Source of the DNA: Bordetella genomosp. 10
GTDB taxonomy: Bacteria; Pseudomonadota; Gammaproteobacteria; Burkholderiales; Burkholderiaceae_B
DNA length: 64,000 bases
Direction of reading: 5' to 3'
NCBI RefSeq assembly: GCF_002261225.1
Contig: NZ_NEVM01000001.1
Coordinates: forward strand, 744,001 to 808,000
Position 1 is the first letter of the stretch; each line of letters opens with the position of its first letter. The notes below the pieces were generated by a model. The model was not told the origin of the DNA. It searched no databases and saw only the letters and a list, made by a program, of their open reading frames with translations. A program made the translations under genes and the position numbers. Below, piece by piece: positions 15,792 to 24,153 of the stretch.

Positions 15792-16664
15792 CTACCTCAC
15801 GCTGACTATCCAGTCGGCAAAGGTGCTGAACGGCGGGACCGCCGCGCGGACCGGATCGCTGACGAGGTAGTAGCCGTTGCCGCTGAGCGCGCTGTGCGCC
15901 AGCGGCTGCACCAACTGGCCGGTGGCGAAGTCCTGCGCGATATAGGCGCGTTGCGTGACCGCGATGCCCAGGCCTTCGGCGGCGGCCTGCAGGCACAGCA
16001 CGGCGTTCGCCAGGGGAAGGAAGCGCGTCTCGCCGCCCGCTGCCACGCCGGCGGAAAGCAGCCAGCGGTCCCAGCAGTCCGGCGCGATCATCGACTTCAG
16101 CAGGGTTTCGCGCAATACGTCCTCGGGGGCGCGCAGGCGTTCGGCCATCGACGGCGCGCAGGCCAGCACCAGCTCGTCCGCGAACAGCAGGTCGGCGCGC
16201 AAGCCCGGCCAGCGGCCGTTGCCGCAACGCACAACGAAATCGGCGTTGTGCAGGTCCGTGTCGTCGGCGCGGGCGACCGTGGCGACCTCGATGTCGATGT
16301 CGCTGTGCCGCGCGTAGAGCGACCCCAGCCGGGGCATCAGCCATTTGATGGCGAGGCTGGGGATGACCTTGACCCGGATGCGGCGATTGGCGCCGGCTTC
16401 GGACGCCCTCGCCAGCACCGACTCCAATTGGTCGAACAACTGCGCCGCCTGCACGGCCAGTTCGGCACCGGCGGTGGTGAAGCCGATGTCGCGCCCGTCC
16501 TTGTGCACCAGTTGCACGCCCAGTTCGGTCTCCAGGCGGCGCAACTGGTGGCTGACCGCGCCCGGCGTGATGTGCAGGAGTTCGGCGGCGCGGCCCACGC
16601 CGCCGCTGCGATGCACCGCGTCCAGCACCCGCAGCGGCCCCAGTCGGTTTCTCAGTTTGTGCAT
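15792..16664 (-). CDS. LysR-family transcriptional regulator (GcvA-like)
   Basis: This 290-aa LysR protein has an HTH at about residues 8-66 (GGVGRAAELLHITPGAVSHQLRRLE, the GcvA/AmpR-like subgroup motif) and an effector domain in the remainder. The start MHKLRNRLGPL at 16664 fits the family; an in-frame ATG at 16703 adds 13 unlikely residues. It is divergent from the Bug-MmgE operon starting at 16819, which it probably regulates. A short GGAA-N5-TTCC inverted repeat at 16689-16701 in the gap is a weak operator candidate. Confidence 0.92.
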   Translation of the reverse strand: MHKLRNRLGPLRVLDAVHRSGGVGRAAELLHITPGAVSHQLRRLETELGVQLVHKDGRDIGFTTAGAELAVQAAQLFDQLESVLARASEAGANRRIRVKVIPSLAIKWLMPRLGSLYARHSDIDIEVATVARADDTDLHNADFVVRCGNGRWPGLRADLLFADELVLACAPSMAERLRAPEDVLRETLLKSMIAPDCWDRWLLSAGVAAGGETRFLPLANAVLCLQAAAEGLGIAVTQRAYIAQDFATGQLVQPLAHSALSGNGYYLVSDPVRAAVPPFSTFADWIVSVR

Positions 16665-16818
16665 TGTTGAGATGGAGTAAATGATCCGGGAATAAATTTC
16701 CACAGACGCCGGAGAGGAAGCGGCCTACAGTCTGCCTTGCGAGACAAAAACAAATCAAGTGTCGGACCGATCGCCGCCTGTTGCATCGCGGCAAGGATCC
16801 GGCCCAGGAGGAGACGGC

Positions 16819-17817
16819 ATGAACACGCTTCATCGGCGCCGGGCGCTCGCCCGCGCGTTGCTCCCGTTCGCTTGCGCGGCCCTGTGGGGCGTGCGCGCCG
16901 AGGCGGCCTACCCGGACCATCCCATCAAGCTCGTCGTGCCCTTCGCCGCCGGCAGCGCCGCCGACACGCTGTCGCGCGTGGTGGCCTCGGCGCTGGCCGA
17001 GCAATTGGGCCAGCCCTTGGTGGTGGACAACCGCGGCGGCGCGGGCGGCACCATCGGCACGGTGGACATCGCGCGCGCCAAGCCCGACGGCTACACCCTG
17101 GGCATCGCCGCGCAGGGCACTCTCGTCAACAACCAGGTGCTTTACCGTTCGCCCGGCTACGACTCGATCAAGGACTTCAGCTTCATCAGCGAAATCGCCG
17201 ACGTGCAGAATCTCCTGGTCGTCTCCGAGAAGTCGCCTTACCACAGCGCGCGGGCGCTGCTGGACGCCATCAAGGCCAAGCCGCCGGAGACCTTCCGCTA
17301 TTCGTCCAGCGGCGTGGGCACCAGCCACCACATCGCCGGCGCCACCGTGGCGAAGTACCTGGACAAGCCGATGATGCACGTCCCCTATACCGGCGCGCCG
17401 CAGGGCCTGAGCGCCATCCTGAGCGGCGACGTCGACATGGGCCTGTATAACCTGCCCGCGGCCATCGGCCTGGTGAAGTCGGGCAAGCTGCGCGCGCTGG
17501 CGGTCACCGGGCCCAGGCGCTCGGCCCTCTTGCCGGATATCCCCACGCTGGACGAGAGCGGCCTGAAGGGCTATTCGGTGACGCTGTGGTGGGGGCTGGT
17601 GGGGCCGGCCGGGCTGCCCGCCGACGTTTCGGCGCGCCTGTATGCGGCGCTGGACAAGGTCATGAGCAATCAGGCCCTGCGCGACAAGCTGATCGGCCAG
17701 GGCTTCACTTTGCCCGATACCCCCATTCCCAAGCCCGCCGCCTTCCAGGACCTGGTGCGGCAGGACCTGGCCAAGTGGGTGCCCGTGCTGAAGGAATTGG
17801 GCACGGCGGCGCAATGA
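16819..17817 (+). CDS. Bug-family periplasmic receptor
   Basis: This 332-aa protein has a signal peptide (MNTLHRRRALARALL..., cleavage near AEA-AYPDHP) followed by Bug motifs VPFAAGSAADTLSR, DNRGGAGGTIGT, KPDGYTLG and HVPYTG. ATG 16819 is preceded by GGAGGAGA. The stop overlaps an ATG at 17814, but the following enzyme more likely starts at GTG 17865. Pairing with a MmgE/PrpD dehydratase-family enzyme suggests a methylcitrate- or aconitate-like ligand (inference). Confidence 0.92.
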   Translation: MNTLHRRRALARALLPFACAALWGVRAEAAYPDHPIKLVVPFAAGSAADTLSRVVASALAEQLGQPLVVDNRGGAGGTIGTVDIARAKPDGYTLGIAAQGTLVNNQVLYRSPGYDSIKDFSFISEIADVQNLLVVSEKSPYHSARALLDAIKAKPPETFRYSSSGVGTSHHIAGATVAKYLDKPMMHVPYTGAPQGLSAILSGDVDMGLYNLPAAIGLVKSGKLRALAVTGPRRSALLPDIPTLDESGLKGYSVTLWWGLVGPAGLPADVSARLYAALDKVMSNQALRDKLIGQGFTLPDTPIPKPAAFQDLVRQDLAKWVPVLKELGTAAQ

Positions 17818-17864
17818 TTCCGCCGCGACACGCCAAGAACGACCAAGTACCAAGGAAACCTAAC

Positions 17865-19244
17865 GTGCAATCCCTTTCCGAGACGCCGCCCCTGGCGCGC
17901 CGGCTGGCCGATCTCGTCCTGTCCATTCCCGACGAGGAACTTCCGGCGCTGGCGCTGGAGCATGCCAAGATGAGCCTGGCCAGCACGCTCGCCAGCGCCG
18001 CCGTGGGCTACGGCATCGCGTCCGCCCGCATCATCCGCGAGCTGGAGCTGGCCGACGGCGGCGCGGAGACCGCTGCCGTCTGGTTCGACCGCCGCCGCCT
18101 GCCGCTGGCGAACGCCGCGCGGGTCAACGCGGTGGCGAGCGACGCGGCCGCCTCGGACGACAGCGATATGCGCAGCATCGCGCACATCGGCACCATCGTC
18201 TCCAGCGTGGCGCTGGCGGTGGGCGAGCGCGAGGGATCGAGCGGCCGCGACGTGCTGGCCGCCATGGTGCAGGGCTACGAGGTCGCCGGCCGCATCGACG
18301 AGTCGCTGACGCCCGCGCGCATGCAGCGCGGTTTCCATGGCTCCTATTCCACGGTGTTCGGCGCCTGCGTCGCGGCCGGCCGCTTGCTGCGACTGGATGC
18401 GCGGCGGCTGGCCCATGCCATCGCGCTGTCGGCGACGTCGATAGGCGGCATGGCCATCGCGGCCGACACGAGCTGGGCCCGCGAGTATCACGCCGGCCTG
18501 GCGGCGAGCACGGGCATCCGCGCCGCGCTGGCGGCGCAGCGCGGCTTCGAGAGCGAGCTGGGCGTGCTGGAGCGGCCGCGCGGCTTTCTCGATGCCCTGG
18601 GCGGGCAGGCGCGCGAGGACATCGTGCGCGACTGGGGCGCTTCCTGGGACATCGTGACCGACATGGCCATCAAGCTGATGCCGGGCGCCCATCCCTTCCA
18701 CGCCACCGCCGAGGCGGCGGCCGAGGCGGCGCGCGCCGGCCGCGTGCGGCAGGACGATATCGCGCGCATCGTCGTGTCGTCGGCGGTGCAGTGGACCGAT
18801 TTCAAGGGCGAGCCGCATCCGCGCAATCTCGTCGACGCCGCCCATAGCCTGCACTATTTCGTCGCCGCGGCCATCGCCGACGACGGCTTCTCCTGGCAGC
18901 ACATGGACGAGGCCAGGATGGCCGATCCGGCGATCGCCGCGTTGCAGGACAAGGTCGAGTTCGATCCCGATCCGCCGCCGCTGCCGGACCGCTTTCCGCA
19001 CCGGCATGGCGGCACGGTCGCCATCCACATGAAGGACGGCAGCGTGCATCGCGGCGTCTGCGTCGCGCCGCGCGGGTCGGGCGCGCGCGGCATCGATTGG
19101 CGCGACGTGGAGGACAAGTTCCTGCGCCTGTTCCCGCGCGCCGGCTTGCCGGCGGACGCGACGGCGGCCTGCCTGGAGGCCGTCAGGCATCTGGACCGGG
19201 CCGATTCCATCCGGTCCCTGATCCATCTGCTGGGCAGGCGTTGA
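17865..19244 (+). CDS. MmgE/PrpD family protein
   Basis: This 459-aa protein is of the 2-methylcitrate dehydratase/cis-aconitate decarboxylase/iminodisuccinate epimerase family, at normal length. The helical domain with conserved GYEVAGRIDESL and MQRGFHGSYSTVFGACVAAGRLL lies in the N-terminal half; KLMPGAHPFHATAEAAAEAA marks the lid-domain junction. The GTG at 17865 is chosen because AAGGA ends 8 bases before it. The alternative ATG at 17814 overlaps the bug stop and adds 17 residues without homology. The substrate is not known; it forms a unit with the upstream Bug receptor. Confidence 0.9.
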   Translation: MQSLSETPPLARRLADLVLSIPDEELPALALEHAKMSLASTLASAAVGYGIASARIIRELELADGGAETAAVWFDRRRLPLANAARVNAVASDAAASDDSDMRSIAHIGTIVSSVALAVGEREGSSGRDVLAAMVQGYEVAGRIDESLTPARMQRGFHGSYSTVFGACVAAGRLLRLDARRLAHAIALSATSIGGMAIAADTSWAREYHAGLAASTGIRAALAAQRGFESELGVLERPRGFLDALGGQAREDIVRDWGASWDIVTDMAIKLMPGAHPFHATAEAAAEAARAGRVRQDDIARIVVSSAVQWTDFKGEPHPRNLVDAAHSLHYFVAAAIADDGFSWQHMDEARMADPAIAALQDKVEFDPDPPPLPDRFPHRHGGTVAIHMKDGSVHRGVCVAPRGSGARGIDWRDVEDKFLRLFPRAGLPADATAACLEAVRHLDRADSIRSLIHLLGRR

Positions 19245-19308
19245 CCGTATTCCCGACCTGGACCAACAAGGCCGGAAAGGCCGCCCCAAAACGAAGAGAG
19301 GAGACACC

Positions 19309-20292
19309 ATGAAACGACGCATCGCATTCGCACTGGCCGGCATCGCCCTGTGCCTGGGCCTGGGCCGGACGGCCGCGGCCGCCGACAGTTTTCCGTCCAA
19401 GCCCGTCACCATCATCGTTGGCGTGGCGCCGGGCGGCAGCCTGGACGCGCTGGCCCGGCTGCTGGCCACCGAGCTGGGCAAGGTGACGAACAACACCTTC
19501 GTGGTGGAGAACGTCACCGGCGCGGGCGGCCTGCTCGGCTTCCAGCGGCTGACCCGCTCGCCGGCCGACGGCTACACGCTGATGTTCAGCAACCAGTCCA
19601 TGGTGCTGATTCCCTTGCTGTATCCCAAGGCCGGCCTGGACATCGTGAAGGACACGACGGCGATCGGCACGGTCGCCAACGTCCCCATGGTGCTCAGCGT
19701 GAGCAACCAGAGCGGCATCCAGGACCTGCCTTCCATGTTGAAGGGCATGCGCAGCGGCGCGCTGAAGCTGTATTTCGGCTCGGGCGGCCCCGGCACGACC
19801 GCCCATCTGGCCGAGGCGCTGTTCCTGCAGATGGCCGGTGTGAAGGCCGAGCTGATCCAGTACCGTGGGTCGGGTCCGGCCATCACCGATTTGATGGGCG
19901 GCACCATCCAGGCGGTGCTCGACCAGACGGTCACCATGCTGCCCCTGCATAAAGGCAAGCAGGTCAAGGCCATCGCGGTGGCATCCAAGGAGCGCCTGCC
20001 GCAGATGCCGGACGTGCCGACCTTCGCCGAGGGCGGGGTGCCGCAGTTCGACCTGCAGATATGGAATGGGCTGGTCGGTCCCAAGGGGATGCCCAAGGAC
20101 GTGGTGGCCAAGCTGGCCGACGCGGTGTCCAAGGCGGTCCAGACGCCCGCCTTCCGCGAGCGTATCGATACACTGGCCGCGCGGGTCCCGTCGCCGGAGG
20201 AGCGCAATCCCGCGGCCTTCACGAACACCTTGAGGCGCGACCAGAAGCAGTTCGCCGACCTGGCCAGGAAGATCGGCCTGGAACCCCGTTGA
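19309..20292 (+). CDS. Bug-family periplasmic receptor
   Basis: This 327-aa protein has a signal peptide ending AAA-DSFPSKPV and Bug motifs VAPGGSLDALARLLA, ENVTGAGGLLGF, PADGYTLMF, and a YRGSG ligand loop in place of the usual HVPYKG. GAGGAGA lies before the ATG. It follows the MmgE/PrpD gene by 64 bp and precedes a beta-hydroxyacid dehydrogenase, so it may serve either unit. The changed ligand loop suggests a different solute from the other Bugs. Confidence 0.92.
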   Translation: MKRRIAFALAGIALCLGLGRTAAAADSFPSKPVTIIVGVAPGGSLDALARLLATELGKVTNNTFVVENVTGAGGLLGFQRLTRSPADGYTLMFSNQSMVLIPLLYPKAGLDIVKDTTAIGTVANVPMVLSVSNQSGIQDLPSMLKGMRSGALKLYFGSGGPGTTAHLAEALFLQMAGVKAELIQYRGSGPAITDLMGGTIQAVLDQTVTMLPLHKGKQVKAIAVASKERLPQMPDVPTFAEGGVPQFDLQIWNGLVGPKGMPKDVVAKLADAVSKAVQTPAFRERIDTLAARVPSPEERNPAAFTNTLRRDQKQFADLARKIGLEPR

Positions 20293-20299
20293 ACCCGCG

Positions 20300-20336
20300 G
20301 CCGCGCTCGGGCGCGGCGTGGGTGCTTTATTTTTTG
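20300..20336 (+). terminator. Probable terminator after the bug gene at 19309
   Basis: The perfect hairpin GCCGCGC-TCGG-GCGCGGC at 20300-20317 is followed by a T-rich stretch ending at 20335. The T-run starts about 9 bases after the stem, so efficiency is uncertain. The sequence 20328-20377 resembles the TTTTTGCC...GGCAAAAA part of the repeat at 33836-33866. Confidence 0.45.
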
Positions 20337-20410
20337 CCGCTGGGCCTTTGAAGGCGAAAAATGCCTTTGGGGGGATAACAAGCGGAATAGAGACTTTTTG
20401 GAGGAAGGAA

Positions 20411-21313
20411 ATGAGCGACACGATCTACGGATTCATTGGACTGGGCAATATGGGCGGCCCCATGGCGGGGCGCCTGCTCGACGCCGGCTGCACCTTGCAC
20501 GTCACGGACAGCAATCCGGCGGCGGTGCAGCCGCTGGCGGCGCGCGGCGCCGTGGCCCACGGCAGCGCGCGGGAAGTGGGCGACGCGGCCGACGTGGTGT
20601 TCCTCAGCCTGCCCGACGGCAAGGTGGTGGAGAAGGTGCTGGGCGGCGAGCAGGGCCTGGCGCGGGCGAGCCGGGCCAAGTGCGTGGTCGACCTGTCGAC
20701 CATCGGCCCCGCGGCGGCGCGGCGCGCCTTCGAGATCCTGGCGGCGCAGGGCATCGAGTACGTCGATGCGCCCATCAGCGGCGGCGTCAGCGGCGCCGAG
20801 CGCGGCACGCTGGCGATCATGGTCGCCTGCCCGCCGGCGCGCTACGAGGCCCTGACGCAGGTGCTGGGCAATTTCGGCAAGCCTTTCTATCTCGGCGCCG
20901 AGGCCGGCCAGGCCCAGGTGATGAAGCTGGCGAACAACCTGCTGTCGGCCACGGCGGTGGCCATTACGTCGGAAGCCATGGCGCTGGGCGTGAAGGCCGG
21001 GCTGGACCCGAGCGTCATGATCGACGTCATCAATGCCGGCTCGGGCCGCAACTCCGCCACCATGGAGAAATTCCCCAAGGCGGTGCTGACCGGCACCTTC
21101 AACGTGGGCTTCGCCGCGCGCCTGGCGCACAAGGACGTGCGCCTGTGCCTGGAAGAAGCCGAACTGCGCGGCGTGCCCATGGTGGTGGGCTCGTCGGTGC
21201 GCGAGATGCTGGTGATGACCACCGCCATTTGCGGCCAGGACGCCGACTATGCCGACGTGGCCCGCGTCGTGGAGGACTGGGCCGGCGTCAAGGTCCGTGC
21301 GAAGAAGCCCTAG
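20411..21313 (+). CDS. NAD(P)-dependent beta-hydroxyacid dehydrogenase (3-hydroxyisobutyrate/tartronate semialdehyde reductase family)
   Basis: This 300-aa protein has an N-terminal Rossmann domain with GLGNMGGPM at residues 10-18 and the family substrate motif DAPISGGVSGAERGTLAIM (about residues 118-136). The catalytic Lys is in the MKLANNLLSA segment (about 174-183), within an all-helical C-terminal domain. ATG 20411 follows GAGGAAGGAA. It oxidises a beta-hydroxy acid or reduces the semialdehyde. Two paralogues occur at 28065 and 32763. A terminator-like hairpin separates it from the upstream bug gene. Confidence 0.92.
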   Translation: MSDTIYGFIGLGNMGGPMAGRLLDAGCTLHVTDSNPAAVQPLAARGAVAHGSAREVGDAADVVFLSLPDGKVVEKVLGGEQGLARASRAKCVVDLSTIGPAAARRAFEILAAQGIEYVDAPISGGVSGAERGTLAIMVACPPARYEALTQVLGNFGKPFYLGAEAGQAQVMKLANNLLSATAVAITSEAMALGVKAGLDPSVMIDVINAGSGRNSATMEKFPKAVLTGTFNVGFAARLAHKDVRLCLEEAELRGVPMVVGSSVREMLVMTTAICGQDADYADVARVVEDWAGVKVRAKKP

Positions 21314-21386
21314 GCGTCGCCGGCCTGGCCCGCGCCGCCGGCCCAGGCTGCGCCGCGCGCCGGCGCGGCCCGGCGCGCGGCGGGGT

Positions 21387-22208
21387 TCAGGCGGAAGGCG
21401 CGACGTCCAGGCGCACCACCTTGCCTTCGAGGCTGGCGTCGGGCGCGGGGTAGCGCTGCATGACCAGGGGATCGTGGCCCGGCACGATGTGGGCCTCGGA
21501 ATCGGCCATGGCGCGCACGATGGCGTAGCCCTCCAGCATGTCGGCCACGTTGTGCACCAGCGGGAAGGGCGCATTGCGGCCGATGTTGCCGTACAGGTGG
21601 GACGCGTCCGAGGCCAGCACCACCCAGCCGCGCCGGGTCCAGACGCGCACGATCTGCAGGCCCGCGGAGTGGCCGCCCACCAGGTGCAGGGACAGGCCGG
21701 GCGCGAGCTCGACGGTACCGCGGTGGAATTTCACGCGCTCCGCGTACACCCGGCGCACGAAGGCGACGACGTCCTCGATGTCGTACGGGTGGCGCATGAT
21801 CGCGTGGCACATGCAGCGGCCGGTGGCGTAGGAGACCTCGGCGTCCTGCACGTGCAGGGTGGCGGCGGGAAAGTCGCCCAGCGTGCCCGCGTGGTCGTAG
21901 TGCAGGTGGGTAATGACGATGTCGCGTATCGACGCGGCGTCGATGCCCAGCAAGGCCAGCCCCTGGGCCGGCCGCATCAGCAATTGGCGGCCGCGCTGCG
22001 AGGCCGCGTCTTCGCCGAAGCCGGTGTCGACCAGGTAGACCTCCTGCCCGCGGCGCAGGACCCACACGAAGTAGTCGAGGTCGGAGTCGGCGTCATGGAA
22101 ATCGACGGTGCCCAGGTAGTTGTCGGAGGCGCGCCGATTGGCGTGATGCGCGTAGCGGATGGCATAGACCTCGAACGGATCGGGGGCGTGCCCGGAAGCG
22201 GTGCTCAT
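21387..22208 (-). CDS. Metallo-beta-lactamase-fold hydrolase (AHL-lactonase-like)
   Basis: This 273-aa MBL-fold protein has the zinc motif HLHYDH at residues 101-106, a distal His in VGGHSAG and in IVPGHDP, and an Asp in LASDASH. The arrangement and the YxVDTGxGE start resemble N-acyl homoserine lactonases (AttM/AiiA group), but the substrate could be any lactone or thioester. It is transcribed alone, divergent from the SDR-Liv operon across a 217-bp gap that contains an AT-rich promoter-like stretch at 22290-22375. Confidence 0.88.
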   Translation of the reverse strand: MSTASGHAPDPFEVYAIRYAHHANRRASDNYLGTVDFHDADSDLDYFVWVLRRGQEVYLVDTGFGEDAASQRGRQLLMRPAQGLALLGIDAASIRDIVITHLHYDHAGTLGDFPAATLHVQDAEVSYATGRCMCHAIMRHPYDIEDVVAFVRRVYAERVKFHRGTVELAPGLSLHLVGGHSAGLQIVRVWTRRGWVVLASDASHLYGNIGRNAPFPLVHNVADMLEGYAIVRAMADSEAHIVPGHDPLVMQRYPAPDASLEGKVVRLDVAPSA

Positions 22209-22425
22209 GGTTGTCTCCTGTCGTTGTGTCCTGCGTTCTGTCCGGTTGGGCGCGGCGGCCGCGGCACGCCCTGGGCGGGATCAGGGTAAATCCTTAAATG
22301 AAATGCTTGTGTGACTGGTATTCAATCATACAATCAGTCTATAGTACAAAGGTACAACGATAATAACTATCCGGAAAAAGACGACGCGGCCGGCAACGCC
22401 GGCATCCGCGCGCAAAGGAGACGGT

Positions 22426-23169
22426 ATGGGAGTGCTCGAAGGAAAAGTCGCGGTCGTCACCGGCGGCGCCGGCGGCATCGGCCTGGAAATCGCGCGGGCC
22501 TACCTCCGCGAAGGCGCCAGCGTAGGGATACTGGACATCGACGCGAAGGGCCTGGCCGAGGCCGCGCGCCAATTGCCGGGCGTCCAGGCGCTGTCCTGCG
22601 ACGTCTCCGACCGGGCGCAGGTGAAAAGCGTGGTCGACGCCTATGCGGCGCGGGCGGGCGGCCTGGACATCCTCGTGAACAACGCGGCCTATTTCTACTA
22701 CGCGCCGCTGGTGGACATGCCCGAGGACAAGGTGTCCCGGATGATAGACGTGGGTCTGAAGGGCGCCTTGTGGTCCTTGCAGGCCGCCACGCCGCACCTG
22801 GTCGCGCGCGGCGGCGGCGCGGTCATCAACCTGTCCTCGGTGGCCGTGTCGGTGTCCATTACCAACGCGGCGGTGTACAGCGCTATCAAGGGCGCGCTGG
22901 ACACCCTGACCCGGCAGCAGGCGGTGGAGCTGGGCGCGCACGGCATCCGCGTCAATGCGCTGGCGCCGGGACCCGTGGTCACGCCCGGCGCGAGCTCGGT
23001 GATTACCGAGGAGGGCTGGGCCAAGCGGCGCGGCCGCACGCCGCTGAACCGCCTGGCCACCGGCGCCGACATCGCCGAGGTCGCGGTGTTCCTGGCGTCC
23101 GATGCCAGCGCGACGGTGGCCGGCGTCACGCTGAAGGTGGACGGCGCGATGACCGTCCAAGGCTACTGA
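22426..23169 (+). CDS. SDR-family oxidoreductase
   Basis: This 247-aa classical short-chain dehydrogenase has the cofactor motif TGGAGGIG at residues 12-19, an NNAA structural motif, and the catalytic Ser-Tyr-Lys set in LSSVAVS...AAVYSAIKGALD. An acidic residue after beta-2 (LDIDAKG) favours NAD. It heads an operon: the Liv-type permease starts 15 bases after its stop. A TATAGT (22340-22345) and a TACAAT (22329-22334) in the upstream AT-rich region are possible -10 elements. The substrate is unknown, probably the imported compound or its first product. Confidence 0.92.
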   Translation: MGVLEGKVAVVTGGAGGIGLEIARAYLREGASVGILDIDAKGLAEAARQLPGVQALSCDVSDRAQVKSVVDAYAARAGGLDILVNNAAYFYYAPLVDMPEDKVSRMIDVGLKGALWSLQAATPHLVARGGGAVINLSSVAVSVSITNAAVYSAIKGALDTLTRQQAVELGAHGIRVNALAPGPVVTPGASSVITEEGWAKRRGRTPLNRLATGADIAEVAVFLASDASATVAGVTLKVDGAMTVQGY

Positions 23170-23184
23170 CGCGGCCCCTTCGCC

Positions 23185-24153
23185 ATGGACATGACCGGAT
23201 TGCAGATCCAAGTCGAGGCCTTCCTGCAGGCGCTCACCGCCGGCGTGCTGGTCGGCGGCCTGTATGGCTTGATGTGCGTCGGGCTGGCGCTGATCTTCGG
23301 CATCATGCGCGTCATCAATTTCGCCCAGGGCGATTTCATGATGCTCGGCATGTACGTGACGTATTACTTCTCCATCCTGCTGGGCGCGCACTGGCTGGCG
23401 GGCTCCGTGCTGGGGCCCTACGTGTCGGTGCTGCTGGCCGTGCCCGTGATGTTCGCGGTGGGCTACCTGGCGCACCGCTTCCTGATTTCCCGCGTCACGG
23501 GCCGGCGCGGCGCCGCGCTCGACGGCGACGGCCACTATGCCCAACTGGTGCTGACGCTGGGCATCGCCCTGATCCTGCAGAACGGCGGCATGATGGTGTT
23601 CGGCCCGCAACTGGTGTCGCTGCGCACGCCGCTGTCGAGCAGCGCCTGGGAGATCGGCCCGCTGTGGGGCGACTACGTCAGCGTGTTCGCCAACAAGGGC
23701 CGCACCGTGGCCGCGCTGATCTCGGTGGCCGCCATCCTGGTGCTGTGGGCGGTGATCGCGCGCAGCCGCCTGGGCAAGGCCCTGCGGGCTTCGGCCGACA
23801 ACCCGGTCGCCGCTTCCTACATGGGCATCGACGTCAATCGCTCATACCGCCTCGCCTTCGCCCTGGGCACCTGCGTGACGGCGTTGGCCGGCGGCCTGCT
23901 GGCCACCAATTTCCCCTTCCATCCCTTCGTCGGCCTGGAGTACGTGATCATCATGTACGCCGGCGTGGTGCTGGGCGGCATCGGCAGCATCCTGGGGGCG
24001 TTCTGGGGCGGCATGGCGATCGGACTGGTGCAGCAGTTGTCCGCGCTGGTGCTGCCGATGCAATTGCAGAACGCGGCGATCTTCGTGTTCTTCCTGTTGA
24101 TCGTGATGCTGCGGCCGCAGGGATTGTTCGGCCGGGTATCGGAGCGGACGTGA
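23185..24153 (+). CDS. Branched-chain amino acid-type ABC transporter permease (LivH family)
   Basis: This 322-aa polytopic inner-membrane protein has the LivH signature (GGLYGLMCVGLALIFGIMRVINFAQGD, about residues 27-53) and the ATPase-docking segment AFALGTCVTALAGGLL. The stop TGA shares its last base with the ATG of the fused LivM-LivG gene at 24153. Liv transporters also carry aromatic acids, amides and urea, so the substrate may not be an amino acid here. Confidence 0.93.
   Translation: MDMTGLQIQVEAFLQALTAGVLVGGLYGLMCVGLALIFGIMRVINFAQGDFMMLGMYVTYYFSILLGAHWLAGSVLGPYVSVLLAVPVMFAVGYLAHRFLISRVTGRRGAALDGDGHYAQLVLTLGIALILQNGGMMVFGPQLVSLRTPLSSSAWEIGPLWGDYVSVFANKGRTVAALISVAAILVLWAVIARSRLGKALRASADNPVAASYMGIDVNRSYRLAFALGTCVTALAGGLLATNFPFHPFVGLEYVIIMYAGVVLGGIGSILGAFWGGMAIGLVQQLSALVLPMQLQNAAIFVFFLLIVMLRPQGLFGRVSERT

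Noticed and set aside
22311..24152. An open frame that runs unbroken from 22311 into the LivM-LivG gene (1,239 codons in all)
   Set aside because: Its first 614 codons lie out of frame with the SDR and LivH genes. Only the last 625 codons, from ATG 24153, encode a real protein.
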